From: Buttiauxella sp035271705
GTDB taxonomy: Bacteria > Pseudomonadota > Gammaproteobacteria > Enterobacterales > Enterobacteriaceae
Direction: 5' to 3'
NCBI RefSeq assembly: GCF_035271705.1
Contig: NZ_DATERI010000217.1
Coordinates: 3,596-67,595 of the forward strand
Length of the DNA stretch: 64,000 nt
Part shown: one piece after another, positions 1 to 9,035 of the stretch
Layout of the letters: each line of letters opens with the position of its first letter
Position numbering within the stretch: position 1 is the first letter of the stretch
Made by a program: the position numbers and the translations under genes
Notes under the pieces: generated by a model
What the model was told of the DNA's origin: nothing
Seen by the model: only the letters and a program-made list of their open reading frames with translations
Databases searched by the model: none

Positions 1-91
1 AAGACTGCCAGTTTCCGTCAATATACAGCCCATGATTCCGTTTCAGAAAAGATTGAACCGACTCGAGCACAGCAACAGTATTAGCAGACAT
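1..91 (-). CDS. feaB: Phenylacetaldehyde dehydrogenase FeaB, N-terminal part only
   Basis: Only the first 30 codons lie in the window; the gene continues past the left edge. The reading from the ATG at 91 (MSANTVAVLESVQSFLKRNH, then GLYIDG) matches the start of enterobacterial FeaB, whose N-terminus also has a VAVL...QFL...HGLYIDG pattern. A GGAGAAAC ribosome binding site sits just upstream. FeaB is the NAD-dependent dehydrogenase that oxidises phenylacetaldehyde to phenylacetate, the step between TynA and PaaK. It is divergent from feaR, its known activator in E. coli. Identity rests on a short stretch plus context. Confidence 0.8.
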   Translation of the reverse strand, partial: MSANTVAVLESVQSFLKRNHGLYIDGNWQS

Positions 92-348
92 AGTTTCTCC
101 TTATTATCGTAATGGCCAGCGGCCTTGTTTGAAGTCTAGGCCGTGGCGACGCAAAAGGTTTTTCTGTGCCTGACAATTGCTTTGTTCCCTGTGACATCCC
201 ACACAATTGCTGATGTTGTTTGCCGCTTTGTTGCCCAATTTATCTATAGTGAATTCATATACCAGACGCGAAGAACTTCCCCCGTATCGCGCAAGCTGTA
301 ACAATGAATTAACACATGGCACCCTCGGTGCAATTGGTGAGGTGAACA
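92..348. promoter_or_regulatory. feaB-feaR divergent control region
   Basis: The 257 bases between the two divergent start codons contain a CRP-like site at 190-205 (TGTGA-N6-ACACA, nine of ten consensus positions). It is bracketed by a direct repeat ACAATTGCT at 173-181 and 203-211, exactly 30 bases (about three helical turns) apart. AraC-type activators such as FeaR often bind direct repeats, so these could be FeaR half-sites. That assignment is inference; the repeat and the CRP-like site are seen directly. Confidence 0.45.
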
Positions 349-1257
349 ATGGATGAATCGGCAAATCACGAGCGTTTTGATAATTGGCTCGATAGTATCA
401 ACCGCGCCTGCGGCCCTTTCTCTGGGCAACTTTTGGACGGAGGATTTCACGGCACGTTGCTGGAGTATCACGCCAATGCCATGAAACTGAGCGTGGTTGA
501 GACGTCCCATTCACGCCTGTTCCGCTCCCAACATGAAGTCGCCCGCAGCAATGACGCCTGGTTTTATACTGTGTTTCAACTTGATGGTGAGTCAGTACTG
601 GAACAAGGCACTCATCAAGCCGTCTTGCACGGCGGTGATATCACCCTTATCGACGCCTCCCGCCCGTGTAGCATTACTTATACCCAGCCCACGAAACAAA
701 TTTCCCTGCTGGTCCCGCGCCATTTAATTGAGCAAAACCGGCGTTCCGGTGAACTCCCTTGTGCGCAACGGCTGGGTGCCGAGATGCCGGTGGTGAAAAT
801 GAGTCAGCGCCTGCTGCATGAAAGCATGAAAAACCCCACCCTAAATGTTTGCGAAAGCGAAGCCGCAATGGAAGCCATTATTTGCCTGCTACGCCCGGTG
901 TTGCAGATGCGTGATGCCCAGCACTCCCGCCGTGATAAGCAACTTGAGCGCGTGATGGGCCTTATTGATAACAATATTCAGTCGGAAGATCTGCGCCCGG
1001 AATGGATTGCCAGTGAAGCGGGTATGTCAGTACGCAGTCTGTACCGCATGTTCGCCGATAAAGGCCTGGTCGTGGCGCAATACATTAAAAACCGCCGTCT
1101 GGACTTATGCGCACAAGCCCTGCGCACCGCAAGCGTCACCGAGAAACTGGCAGGAATTGGCTATAACTGGGGATTCACTGATCACAGCCATTTTTCGACC
1201 GCGTTTAAGTTACGTTTTGGCGTATCCCCTGGGGAATACCGTAAACGCTGGCAATGA
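349..1257 (+). CDS. feaR: AraC-family activator of phenylethylamine catabolism FeaR
   Basis: 302 residues, against 301 for E. coli FeaR. The N-terminal two thirds is the sensing domain. The C-terminal ~100 residues form an AraC-type double helix-turn-helix (residues ~195-300) with GMSVRSLYRMFADKGLVVAQYI and a closing GFTDHSHFSTAFKLRFGVSPGEYR segment typical of the second HTH. In E. coli FeaR activates feaB and tynA when aromatic amines are oxidised. Here it is divergent from feaB and sits at one end of the paa cluster, with tynA at the other end about 14 kb away. The ATG at 349 is the first in frame with the conserved N-terminus. Confidence 0.93.
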   Translation: MDESANHERFDNWLDSINRACGPFSGQLLDGGFHGTLLEYHANAMKLSVVETSHSRLFRSQHEVARSNDAWFYTVFQLDGESVLEQGTHQAVLHGGDITLIDASRPCSITYTQPTKQISLLVPRHLIEQNRRSGELPCAQRLGAEMPVVKMSQRLLHESMKNPTLNVCESEAAMEAIICLLRPVLQMRDAQHSRRDKQLERVMGLIDNNIQSEDLRPEWIASEAGMSVRSLYRMFADKGLVVAQYIKNRRLDLCAQALRTASVTEKLAGIGYNWGFTDHSHFSTAFKLRFGVSPGEYRKRWQ

Positions 1258-1267
1258 TTGATTAGCG

Positions 1268-1297
1268 AGGGAAACGTATGAAAATGCACGTTTCCCT
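1268..1297. terminator. Hairpin between convergent feaR and paaY
   Basis: A perfect 10-bp stem (AGGGAAACGT / ACGTTTCCCT) with a 10-base loop lies in the 49-base gap between the convergent ends of feaR and paaY. No strong T tract follows, so it may stabilise 3' ends rather than act as a strong intrinsic terminator. Confidence 0.45.
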
Positions 1298-1306
1298 GCT
1301 GAGGGT

Positions 1307-1903
1307 TCACTTCGAGGATTTTGGTCGGTGGGCGCTGCCCATGGTTTTTTCGTGGCGATTGGCTTCAACTTCACGCAACGGTTCAACCGGATGCAGCGTT
1401 TGTTGGCAACGAATAACCAGTTCCTGATATTCCCGCGTCCCCTGCTTTTTCCACTCCAGTTCATCCGCACGTAACTCACGCACGAATTTAGCCGGGCTGC
1501 CGAGGATCATTTGATTGGCGCCAAACTCAGCTCTCGCTTTCACAAACGCTGTAGCGCCAACAATACTGTTTTCGCCAATTTTCGCGCCATCAAGGATCAC
1601 CGCATTCATGCCAATCAACGCATTTTTGCCAATCAAACAACCGTGCAGAATGGCGCCGTGACCGATGTGCCCATCCTCTTCAACAATCGTGTCCTGCTCC
1701 GGGAAACCGTGCATCACACAATTATCCTGCACGTTGGCACCATCTTTGACGATGATGCACCCAAAGTCGCCGCGCAAGCTGGCATTTGGCCCGATATACA
1801 CCCGATGGCCGATAATCACATCACCAATCAATACGGCAGTGGGATGCACATAACTGTCTTCCGGTACCACGGGCGTTAGCCCATCGATTTGATATACAGG
1901 CAT
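1307..1903 (-). CDS. paaY: Phenylacetate pathway hexapeptide-repeat thioesterase PaaY
   Basis: 198 residues with a left-handed beta-helix hexapeptide-repeat pattern (IGDVIIGHRVYIGPNASLRGD, then IGHGAILHGCLIGKNALIGMNAVI) and conserved metal-ligand histidines, as in the gamma-carbonic-anhydrase-like family. PaaY is a thioesterase that detoxifies CoA-trapping dead-end products of the phenylacetate pathway. It lies 9 bases downstream of paaX, as in E. coli, and is probably cotranscribed with it. Confidence 0.92.
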   Translation of the reverse strand: MPVYQIDGLTPVVPEDSYVHPTAVLIGDVIIGHRVYIGPNASLRGDFGCIIVKDGANVQDNCVMHGFPEQDTIVEEDGHIGHGAILHGCLIGKNALIGMNAVILDGAKIGENSIVGATAFVKARAEFGANQMILGSPAKFVRELRADELEWKKQGTREYQELVIRCQQTLHPVEPLREVEANRHEKTMGSAHRPKSSK

Positions 1904-1912
1904 AATTTTCCT

Positions 1913-2845
1913 TTACGGACTCAGGTTGATTCCACCAAAGCGCTGGAAATAACCGCTTCCTGGCAGCGGTAAGTCGCCCACTGAGGTTTCTCCATGCTCG
2001 CTAACAAACAGCAGTGCGCCGGGTGCCACACGTTGATAAATGTTGATACACAGTTGGCGCGCACTTTGCCCCTGCCAGTGTGGCGGCAGCAATTCATCCG
2101 GCAGTAGTGGGTCTTTTAGCACCACGCGACGGTAGAAATGGATAAGCAAAAGTTGGATCTGGAAACAGCGCTGCGGCGTCAGTTCGCTTTCGTCCGCTTC
2201 ACGTAACAATGGCAGTAACGGGCGAAACGAATGAATAAACTCACCGTAGCGTTCATTTTTATCCGTGAGCAACCAGCACTCTTCGACTCGCGCTTTGAGC
2301 GCAGTTTCCGAAGTCTGAAGCGGTGAACTGGCTTCAAAACAGATGACGTTATCCGCAACACCAGCTTCATGCAGCAAGTTTTGTACATCAGCAAGATTTT
2401 GCGACGGCGATGCCATCAGGCTTGGCGCAAGCGTGCCAAACCCCTGCCAGATAAGCTGTTTCTTGACCTGTTGCAGGGTGTTTTTCTCAAGCCCTTCAGA
2501 AAGTAACAACAGCCACTTGCCATCCCATTCGGGTTGGCCGGCACGATAGATTTTCGCTTCAGCACGGCGAGTCATGCGTTGGCCCATCTCGGTCAGGCGA
2601 TAAAAACTGCGCCGCCCGACGCGCTCCACATCAAGCCAGCCCTCTTTGTTGAGTCGGAATAACGAGGTGCGCACGAAACGCTCGCCGAAACCGAGTGACT
2701 CCAGCATTGTCGCCAGACTACCCAGCCAGATTTCTCCACCGCGATGCGCCAGCGCATCACCATACAACGAGACAATCAGCGATGTTCCGCTAATGGGAAC
2801 GGCGCTGACCGCCTGCTGAATAAACTGTTCCAGTTTGTTGCTCAT
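1913..2845 (-). CDS. paaX: Phenylacetyl-CoA-responsive repressor PaaX
   Basis: 310 residues (E. coli 316). The N-terminal region (~residues 25-90) is the winged helix of the PaaX family (SLIVSLYGDALAHRGGEIWL...SLFRLNKEGWLDVERVGR). A PaaX-C type domain with LLLLSEGLEK follows. PaaX represses the paa promoters and is released by phenylacetyl-CoA. It is separated from the paaA-K operon by a REP-like repeat, so it probably has its own promoter. The likely target sites are in the paaA/paaZ intergenic region near 12.63 and 12.85 kb. Confidence 0.93.
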   Translation of the reverse strand: MSNKLEQFIQQAVSAVPISGTSLIVSLYGDALAHRGGEIWLGSLATMLESLGFGERFVRTSLFRLNKEGWLDVERVGRRSFYRLTEMGQRMTRRAEAKIYRAGQPEWDGKWLLLLSEGLEKNTLQQVKKQLIWQGFGTLAPSLMASPSQNLADVQNLLHEAGVADNVICFEASSPLQTSETALKARVEECWLLTDKNERYGEFIHSFRPLLPLLREADESELTPQRCFQIQLLLIHFYRRVVLKDPLLPDELLPPHWQGQSARQLCINIYQRVAPGALLFVSEHGETSVGDLPLPGSGYFQRFGGINLSP

Positions 2846-2974
2846 CGTCAGACAAAAATTCCGTTTAAAACCGTCAATACCTCAAACATAGCACAGCAAA
2901 GATAATAAAAATCATATCATTACCCATGTGATTCACATTTTTGTATCTATGATTTTTTATGGAATACATTTCCA

Positions 2975-3032
2975 ACGACGCTACGCTTATCCGACCTACA
3001 AATTTGCATTCGTAGGGCGGATAAGCACACGG
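2975..3032. repeat. REP/BIME-like palindromic element
   Basis: An inverted pair of REP-type units (GACGCTACGCTTATCCGACCTAC facing GTAGGGCGGATAAGC) occupies the gap between paaK and paaX. The sequence agrees with the enterobacterial REP motif (GGATAAG/CTTATCC cores, CCTAC/GTAGG ends). Such elements often lie at operon 3' ends, here that of paaA-K. Confidence 0.75.
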
Positions 3033-3036
3033 TCTT

Positions 3037-4353
3037 TTAATGATTCGCAGCCTGGCGCAAGTCGCAAACGCGAATCGCTTTTCCTTCCGAACGTGGCAGG
3101 CTGCCGCAGTTCACAATGCTGATATCTGTCGAAATGCCGACCATGGACTTGATGCGGTGACGCAACTCATGGCACACAGAACAACGTTGTTCCTGGCTGA
3201 GATGCAAACTGCTCTCTTTGAGCTCCACCTTGACGGAAAGCGTGTCGAGATGGCCATCGCGATGCACTTCCAGCTGATAATGCGGCGCAAGGTGTTCGAA
3301 CTTCACAATCTCTTCTTCGAGCTGTGACGGGAACACATTCACGCCACGGATGATCATCATGTCGTCTGAACGTCCGGTGATGCGGTCCATGCGGCGCATG
3401 GTACGCGCAGTGCCTGGCAGCAAACGAGTCAGGTCACGTGTACGGTAACGAATCACCGGCAGCGCTTCTTTGGTCAGCGTAGTGAACAGCAATTCGCCCT
3501 GCTCGCCATCTTCCAGCGGCGTGCCGCTAATGGGGTTGACGATTTCTGGATAGAAGTGATCTTCCCAAATGGTCGGGCCGTCGGTCGTTTCCAGGCACTC
3601 CATCGCCACCCCTGGGCCCATCACTTCTGACAGACCGTAAATATCCAGGGCGGTTATCCCCAAACGACGTTCGATTTCGCGGCGCATGGCGTGAGTCCAC
3701 GGTTCGGCACCAAACACCCCAACACGCAGCGAGCAATCCCGCGCATCCCCGCCCATCTGGCGTTCCAGCTCTTCAATCAGATTCAGGCACCAGGATGGCG
3801 TCACCATAATCACATCCGGGCGGAAATCACGAATCAGCTGAGCCTGTTTCTCCGTTTGCCCGCCAGACATTGGGATAACCGTCGCCCCGAGGCGCTCTGC
3901 CCCATAATGCGCACCCAGGCCGCCGGTAAATAAACCGTAACCATAAGCCACATGCACTTTGTCTTTTGGCGTAGTGCCCGCAGCACGTAGCGAACGAGCA
4001 ACAATATCGGCCCAGGTATCAATGTCTTTTTGCGTATAACCCACCACCGTTGGCTTACCGGTGGTGCCAGATGACGCATGGATACGTACGACTTGTTCCA
4101 TCGGCACCGCAAAGGTGTCAAACGGATAGTTATCGCGCAAATCCTGTTTTGTGGTGCAGGGAAAGAGGCGAATATCATTCAGCTCTTTGAAATCATTAGG
4201 ATGTACACCTACCGCATCGAATTTGCGTTTATACATCGGTACGTTGTTGTAGGCGTGGTTAAGCGTCCATTTCATACGCTGCGTTTGTAACGCCTGCAGC
4301 TCATCAATTGACGCGGTTTCAATCGGTTCCAGCTTTGTTGTTGTGTTTATCAT
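3037..4353 (-). CDS. paaK: Phenylacetate-CoA ligase PaaK
   Basis: 438 residues; adenylate-forming ligase that converts phenylacetate, ATP and CoA to phenylacetyl-CoA, the entry step and the source of the PaaX inducer. The phosphate-binding loop SSGTTGKPT is at residues 94-102, and a YGLSE motif with downstream YRTRDL and a C-terminal lid domain (TGRSDDMMIIRGVNVFP) are present. It is the last gene of the paaABCDEFGHIJK operon, 22 bases after paaJ. Confidence 0.96.
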   Translation of the reverse strand: MINTTTKLEPIETASIDELQALQTQRMKWTLNHAYNNVPMYKRKFDAVGVHPNDFKELNDIRLFPCTTKQDLRDNYPFDTFAVPMEQVVRIHASSGTTGKPTVVGYTQKDIDTWADIVARSLRAAGTTPKDKVHVAYGYGLFTGGLGAHYGAERLGATVIPMSGGQTEKQAQLIRDFRPDVIMVTPSWCLNLIEELERQMGGDARDCSLRVGVFGAEPWTHAMRREIERRLGITALDIYGLSEVMGPGVAMECLETTDGPTIWEDHFYPEIVNPISGTPLEDGEQGELLFTTLTKEALPVIRYRTRDLTRLLPGTARTMRRMDRITGRSDDMMIIRGVNVFPSQLEEEIVKFEHLAPHYQLEVHRDGHLDTLSVKVELKESSLHLSQEQRCSVCHELRHRIKSMVGISTDISIVNCGSLPRSEGKAIRVCDLRQAANH

Positions 4354-4375
4354 TATAGGGTACTCGCAGGGTTGA

Positions 4376-5584
4376 TTAACTCACACGCTCAAGGATCAGG
4401 GCAATGCCCTGGCCAACACCGATACACATCGTACAAAGGGCGAAACGTCCATTGCGGCGATGCAGTTCGTGGCTGGCGGCTAGCGCCAGTCGGGCTCCAC
4501 TCATGCCCAATGGATGACCTAACGCAATCGCACCACCGTTGGGATTAACATGTGGGGCATCGTCAGGCAGCCCCAATTGTCGTAACACTCCCAGCGCCTG
4601 CGCGGCAAAGGCTTCATTGAGTTCGATAACATCCATATCGTTGATAGACAGCCCAGCCAGCTCCAACACCTTGCGGGTGGCAGGGACTGGCCCGAGTCCC
4701 ATCAGACGGGGTTCAACACCCGCGGTTGCCATTGCCACAATGCGGGTTCTTGGTGTTAAACCGTGGCGACGGCTAGCCGCTTCGCTGGCAATAATCAGTG
4801 CTGCGGCACCATCGTTCACCCCAGAAGCATTACCTGCGGTGATCACCCCGTTTTTGCGGAACGGCGCTTTCAGTCCATTAAGTTGTTGATAGGTTGTTTC
4901 AGGGCGAGGATGCTCATCTTCGCGAACTTCCATCACCGACCCTTTTTTACCCTTCAGCACTACCGGTACGATTTCCTGCGCCAGGATGCCATTTTGACGC
5001 GCCTGCTCTGCGCGTTGCTGGCTACGCCACGCGAAAGCATCTTGATCTTCACGGCTAATGCTTAACAACTCAGCTACATTTTCTGCCGTTTCGGGCATGC
5101 TGTCAGTTCCAAAGTGTTCAGCCATGAGCGGGTTCACAAAACGCCAGCCGATTGTGGTATCAAACATGTCTGCCTGACGCTGGAAAGGTGTGGTTGCCTT
5201 GCCCATCACGAACGGCGCCCGAGACATTGACTCCACGCCACCGGCAATCATTAACGCGGCGTCACCGGCTTTAATGGCCCGTGCCGCCATACCTAAAGCG
5301 TCAAGACCCGAACCACAAAGGCGGTTAATGGTGGTGCCAGAAATCGTTTGCGGCAGACCGGCTAACAGCGTCGCCATCCGCGCCACGTTACGGTTATCTT
5401 CCCCCGCCTGATTTGCACAGCCCAGCAGCACATCGTCTACCGCGTTCCAGTCCAGATTCGGGTAACGCGCCATCAGTTCTTTGAGTGGAATGGCCGCCAG
5501 ATCGTCGGCACGCACGGAAGAAAGTGCGCCACCGTAACGGCCAATGGGCGTTCTTACACCGTCACAGATAAATGCGTCATTCAT
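4376..5584 (-). CDS. paaJ: 3-oxoadipyl-CoA / 3-oxo-5,6-dehydrosuberyl-CoA thiolase PaaJ
   Basis: 402 residues of the thiolase family. The nucleophile Cys90 lies in INRLCGSGLDA, and the C-terminal acid-base residues His357 (GGAIALGHPLG) and Cys387 (CIGVGQG) are present. It performs two thiolytic cleavages in the phenylacetate route, releasing acetyl-CoA and finally succinyl-CoA. Its start overlaps the paaI stop, implying coupled translation. Confidence 0.95.
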   Translation of the reverse strand: MNDAFICDGVRTPIGRYGGALSSVRADDLAAIPLKELMARYPNLDWNAVDDVLLGCANQAGEDNRNVARMATLLAGLPQTISGTTINRLCGSGLDALGMAARAIKAGDAALMIAGGVESMSRAPFVMGKATTPFQRQADMFDTTIGWRFVNPLMAEHFGTDSMPETAENVAELLSISREDQDAFAWRSQQRAEQARQNGILAQEIVPVVLKGKKGSVMEVREDEHPRPETTYQQLNGLKAPFRKNGVITAGNASGVNDGAAALIIASEAASRRHGLTPRTRIVAMATAGVEPRLMGLGPVPATRKVLELAGLSINDMDVIELNEAFAAQALGVLRQLGLPDDAPHVNPNGGAIALGHPLGMSGARLALAASHELHRRNGRFALCTMCIGVGQGIALILERVS

Positions 5585-6006
5585 AGTTTGGCTCCGGAAA
5601 CAGTTGTGCCTATACGGTGCGAACGCCCACGAAACAGCGCTATCGTTTTCTCGTCTTGATTAATAATTTCAATGTCATACACGCCCGTTAGCCGCCCCTG
5701 AGTGCGCACCTGTGCCACTGCGGTTAGCGTGTCGCCAACAAGGCCAGGACGGACAAAATCGATGCTGCAACCGGATGCCACAGCCGCCAGCCCCTGGCTG
5801 TTGCAGGCGTAGGCAAATGCGGTGTCAGCGAGCGTAAACAGTTGCCCGCCGTGGCAGGTCTGGTAGCCATTGAGCATGGCTTCAGTAACGGTCATCGTCA
5901 GGCGCGCAAAGCCTTCACCCATCTCCTGGAGTTCAATACCCATCTGCTGCGCACAGTTGTCGCGGGCGTACATTTCCCGGGCGTGGGCCCATGCATTAAT
6001 GCTCAT
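5581..6006 (-). CDS. paaI: Hydroxyphenylacetyl-CoA thioesterase PaaI
   Basis: 141 residues, a hot-dog fold thioesterase with the HGGQLFTLADTAF motif; the predicted catalytic Asp is residue 61, as in E. coli PaaI. It releases CoA from hydroxylated phenylacetyl-CoA dead ends. It overlaps paaH upstream by 11 bases and paaJ downstream by 4 bases. Confidence 0.94.
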   Translation of the reverse strand: MSINAWAHAREMYARDNCAQQMGIELQEMGEGFARLTMTVTEAMLNGYQTCHGGQLFTLADTAFAYACNSQGLAAVASGCSIDFVRPGLVGDTLTAVAQVRTQGRLTGVYDIEIINQDEKTIALFRGRSHRIGTTVSGAKL

Positions 6007-7483
6007 GTTGAGTCTCCAGAAGTGTGCGTTGACGCAGCAGTGATGTCGGGCGATAGCGCTCCTCGCCGTAATGTTGTTGCAAGTTTTCCATCAGGCGCAG
6101 CACGTGCTGCCAGCCGAGTTCCGCCCCCCACGCCAGCGGGCCATGCGGGTAATTCACCCCCAGGCGCATGGCGGTATCAATGTCCTGTTCGCTTGCCACC
6201 CCTTTTTGCAGCGCGTCTGACGCTTCATTGGCCAACATCGCCACCGTGCGCCAGACCAACATGCCAGGGTAATCGTTAATCATCAGCACCTGTTTGCCCT
6301 GCTGCTGGAAGAAACGAATCGCTTTGCCGGTTTGTTCTGCGGTGTTACCTGCGGCTTGCGCCAGTACCACTAACGGTGAGCGCTGCCAATCGTTGACCAA
6401 ATCCAGCAATACCACTGGCCGTTGCAGTCGTTTTGCCAGTTGAGTCGCCGTTTCACCTTGCGTGACTTGCACCCAAACGTCATCGAGTTCGAGGAATGAA
6501 TCGGTGACACCGTCACTTGAATCAGTATTCTTCAGCCATGCTGCGCGACCATGGGGTTGGATATGCTCGGCGCCAGCACTGGCAGGTTGCAGTGGCATAT
6601 AGGGTAAGGATTCGTTGAGCGGCCAGCTATAGACACCCTGCCCGGTTTTCTTGCCCAGACGTTTGCCAAGTACCAGTTCTTGTTGAATCAGCGACGGTAA
6701 AAAACGTCGCTCCTGCCAGAAGCCGTTAAACACCGAACAGGTGACGGCAAAGTTAACGTCCTGGCCAATCAAATCCGTCAGCGCAAGCGGCCCCATTGGG
6801 AAGCCGCCACAGTCGCGCAGTGCCGCATCAATCACGCCTGCCGGTGCAACGTGTTCTTCCAGTGCACGCCACGCTTCAGCATAAAAAGGACGGGCGACGC
6901 GGTTGACAATAAATCCTGGTGTGGAGTGGCAACGCACAGGTTGTTTCCCCCAGCGTAACGCAAGCCCAGTCAGGCTTTCGAGCACCGCGGGCGCGGTCTC
7001 CAGCCCACTCACCACTTCCACCAGTTTCATCACCGGAGCCGGATTAAAGAAATGCAGCCCCGCAACGCGCTGTGGATGTTCTACGCCGCTGGCAATCGCG
7101 GTAATGGAAATTGACGAGGTGTTACTGGCGAAAATCGTATCGGGCGAACAAACCGTGGCGAGTTCGCGAAAAATCGCCTGTTTGATATCAATTTGTTCGG
7201 CGGCGGCTTCAATCACCAGTGCCGCATCCGCCAGTTCATTAACACTCTGTGCCGCCACTAAACGGTTAACGGTGGCATTTTTGTCGGTTTCAGAAAGCTT
7301 GCCCTTCGTAACCCGAGCGCTCAGTGCCGTAGCGATACCATCAATGGCACGCGCCGCAGCGCCTGGCTGGATGTCATAAATTCTGACCGGGTGCCCCGCT
7401 TGAGCGGCAACCTGAGCAATACCTGCGCCCATGGTTCCGCTGCCAATCACGGCGATAACTGAATGTGGAGTCAGCATCATCAT
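5996..7483 (-). CDS. paaH: 3-hydroxyadipyl-CoA dehydrogenase PaaH
   Basis: 495 residues, about 20 longer than the 475-residue E. coli protein. The extra length lies in the linker around residues 290-340. The N-terminal NAD-binding Rossmann loop GSGTMG is at residues 14-19, the catalytic His144 is in GLHFFNPAP, and a second C-terminal 3HCDH domain ends in YPHGPLAWG. It oxidises 3-hydroxyadipyl-CoA with NAD. The start codon overlaps the paaG stop; three ATG codons stand in tandem, so the exact start is uncertain by two codons. Some databases call this gene paaC or paaH. Confidence 0.94.
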   Translation of the reverse strand: MMMLTPHSVIAVIGSGTMGAGIAQVAAQAGHPVRIYDIQPGAAARAIDGIATALSARVTKGKLSETDKNATVNRLVAAQSVNELADAALVIEAAAEQIDIKQAIFRELATVCSPDTIFASNTSSISITAIASGVEHPQRVAGLHFFNPAPVMKLVEVVSGLETAPAVLESLTGLALRWGKQPVRCHSTPGFIVNRVARPFYAEAWRALEEHVAPAGVIDAALRDCGGFPMGPLALTDLIGQDVNFAVTCSVFNGFWQERRFLPSLIQQELVLGKRLGKKTGQGVYSWPLNESLPYMPLQPASAGAEHIQPHGRAAWLKNTDSSDGVTDSFLELDDVWVQVTQGETATQLAKRLQRPVVLLDLVNDWQRSPLVVLAQAAGNTAEQTGKAIRFFQQQGKQVLMINDYPGMLVWRTVAMLANEASDALQKGVASEQDIDTAMRLGVNYPHGPLAWGAELGWQHVLRLMENLQQHYGEERYRPTSLLRQRTLLETQHEH

Positions 7484-8265
7484 TTCCCCTTAAACACCGG
7501 AGGGCGTTTTGCCAGAAATGCCGACACCCCTTCGCGATAATCGTCGCTGCGCCCTGCCAGACGCTGGTAATCACGCTCCAGATCCAGTTGCGTATCGAGG
7601 GTGTTCGTTTCCGAGGCATACAGCGCTTTCTTCACCAAACCGAGGCCAAACGTCGGTTGGCTGGCAAAATGCGTGGCGAGCTGTTGGGCGGTGTCGCTTA
7701 ATGATTCGTCATCAACCACTTGCCAGATAATGCCCCATTGTTGCGCCTGCTCCGCACTGAGTTTATCGCCCATGAGCGCAAGACCCATGGCACGAGCCCG
7801 TCCAGCCAGGCGCGGCAGGAACCAGGTACCGCCACAATCAGGAACCAAACCTAGCTTGCTGAAAGACATAATAAAATGGGCAGAACGCGCGGCGATAACC
7901 ATGTCGCATCCCAATGCCAGCGTGGCACCTGCGCCTGCGGCAACGCCGTTAACCGCGGCAATCACCGGTTTTGGCAGTTTTGCCAGCCGTTTAACCAGCG
8001 GGTTATAGAAGTTTTCTACTGATGCGCCTAAATCGGGTGCTGCAGCGGTGGGGTCGACGTTACGGTCGTTTAAGTCCTGTCCGGCACAAAATGCTCGCCC
8101 GGCACCGGTAATCAGCAGGCAGCGAATGGTGTCGTCACGCTCGGCCTGCGTAAGAACCTCAGCCAGCTGGCGGTGCATTTCATCGTTAAAGCTGTTCAGG
8201 CGTTCAGGGCGATTAAGCGTCAGCGTCATTACGCCGTTTTGCACATCGCTAAGAATGAAATTCAT
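7480..8265 (-). CDS. paaG: Ring-1,2-epoxyphenylacetyl-CoA isomerase PaaG
   Basis: 261 residues, crotonase fold. It converts the epoxide made by PaaABCE to the oxepin-CoA that PaaZ opens, and later shifts a double bond in the beta-oxidation part. Visible features are the oxyanion-hole segments AFCAGQDL (residues ~58-65) and VNGVAAGAGATLALG, and the acidic Asp143 in LVPDCGG. Asp there instead of the Glu pair of hydratases suits an isomerase. Confidence 0.94.
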   Translation of the reverse strand: MNFILSDVQNGVMTLTLNRPERLNSFNDEMHRQLAEVLTQAERDDTIRCLLITGAGRAFCAGQDLNDRNVDPTAAAPDLGASVENFYNPLVKRLAKLPKPVIAAVNGVAAGAGATLALGCDMVIAARSAHFIMSFSKLGLVPDCGGTWFLPRLAGRARAMGLALMGDKLSAEQAQQWGIIWQVVDDESLSDTAQQLATHFASQPTFGLGLVKKALYASETNTLDTQLDLERDYQRLAGRSDDYREGVSAFLAKRPPVFKGK

Positions 8266-8267
8266 GG

Positions 8268-9035
8268 TTATCGTCCTTTAAACGCAGCGGGTCGTTTTTC
8301 GAGGAATGCGGCGATGCCTTCCTGCCTGTCTTCGGTTGCCGCCAGCAGCGTAAAAAGCTGGCGCTCTTGCTGTAAGCCCTGAGTAAGAGAAACCTCGTGC
8401 GCCTGGCGCAGCGCGGTTTTTGCCGCCTGCAATGCCAACGGCGCATGTTGTGCGATGCGAGCGGCCAGTTTTTGGGTGTACTCCAGCGTCAGCGCCGCCG
8501 GGCAGACTTCAGCAACCAGCCCAGCCTGCTGCGCTTGTCCGGCGTTAATCGTCTCGCCAGTCAATACCATGCGGTAGGCCAGTGCTTTACCGACGCTACG
8601 AATCAGTCGTTGTGTGCCGCCAGCCCCCGGCATGATGCCCAGGGTGATTTCCGGTAGCCCGAAACTGGCGTTATCCCCGGCCAACACGATGTCGCAAAGC
8701 ATTGCCAGCTCGCAGCCGGCACCCAGTGCATAACCGTTTACGGCGGCCAGCAACGGTTTAGGGAAACGTTCGATACGTGCCCAAAGCTGCGGGCGCGGGT
8801 CGTTTAAGGTCGCGGGCATATCGCGGCTGGCCATCTCTTTGAGGTCAGCTCCGGCGGCGAAAAACCGTGAGTTACCGGTGACCACCACCGCGCCAATGCT
8901 GTCATCGTTTTGGGCTTGCTCAAGCGCCTGCGCAAGTTGCTCTAGTAGCGCATTGTTCAGGGCGTTGCGCGCCTCCGGGCGATTTAACGTCAGCGTCAAC
9001 ACGCGATTTTTTTGGCAACTTATCAGTTCGTTCAT
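8268..9035 (-). CDS. paaF: 2,3-dehydroadipyl-CoA hydratase PaaF
   Basis: 255 residues from the ATG at 9035, the same length as in E. coli. Crotonase fold with the oxyanion-hole segments FFAAGADL and GYALGAGCELA, and the second catalytic Glu in FGLPEITLG; both hydratase glutamates are present, unlike PaaG. It hydrates 2,3-dehydroadipyl-CoA. The ATG overlaps the paaE TGA as ATGA. An in-frame TTG three bases upstream is less likely as start. Confidence 0.94.
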   Translation of the reverse strand: MNELISCQKNRVLTLTLNRPEARNALNNALLEQLAQALEQAQNDDSIGAVVVTGNSRFFAAGADLKEMASRDMPATLNDPRPQLWARIERFPKPLLAAVNGYALGAGCELAMLCDIVLAGDNASFGLPEITLGIMPGAGGTQRLIRSVGKALAYRMVLTGETINAGQAQQAGLVAEVCPAALTLEYTQKLAARIAQHAPLALQAAKTALRQAHEVSLTQGLQQERQLFTLLAATEDRQEGIAAFLEKRPAAFKGR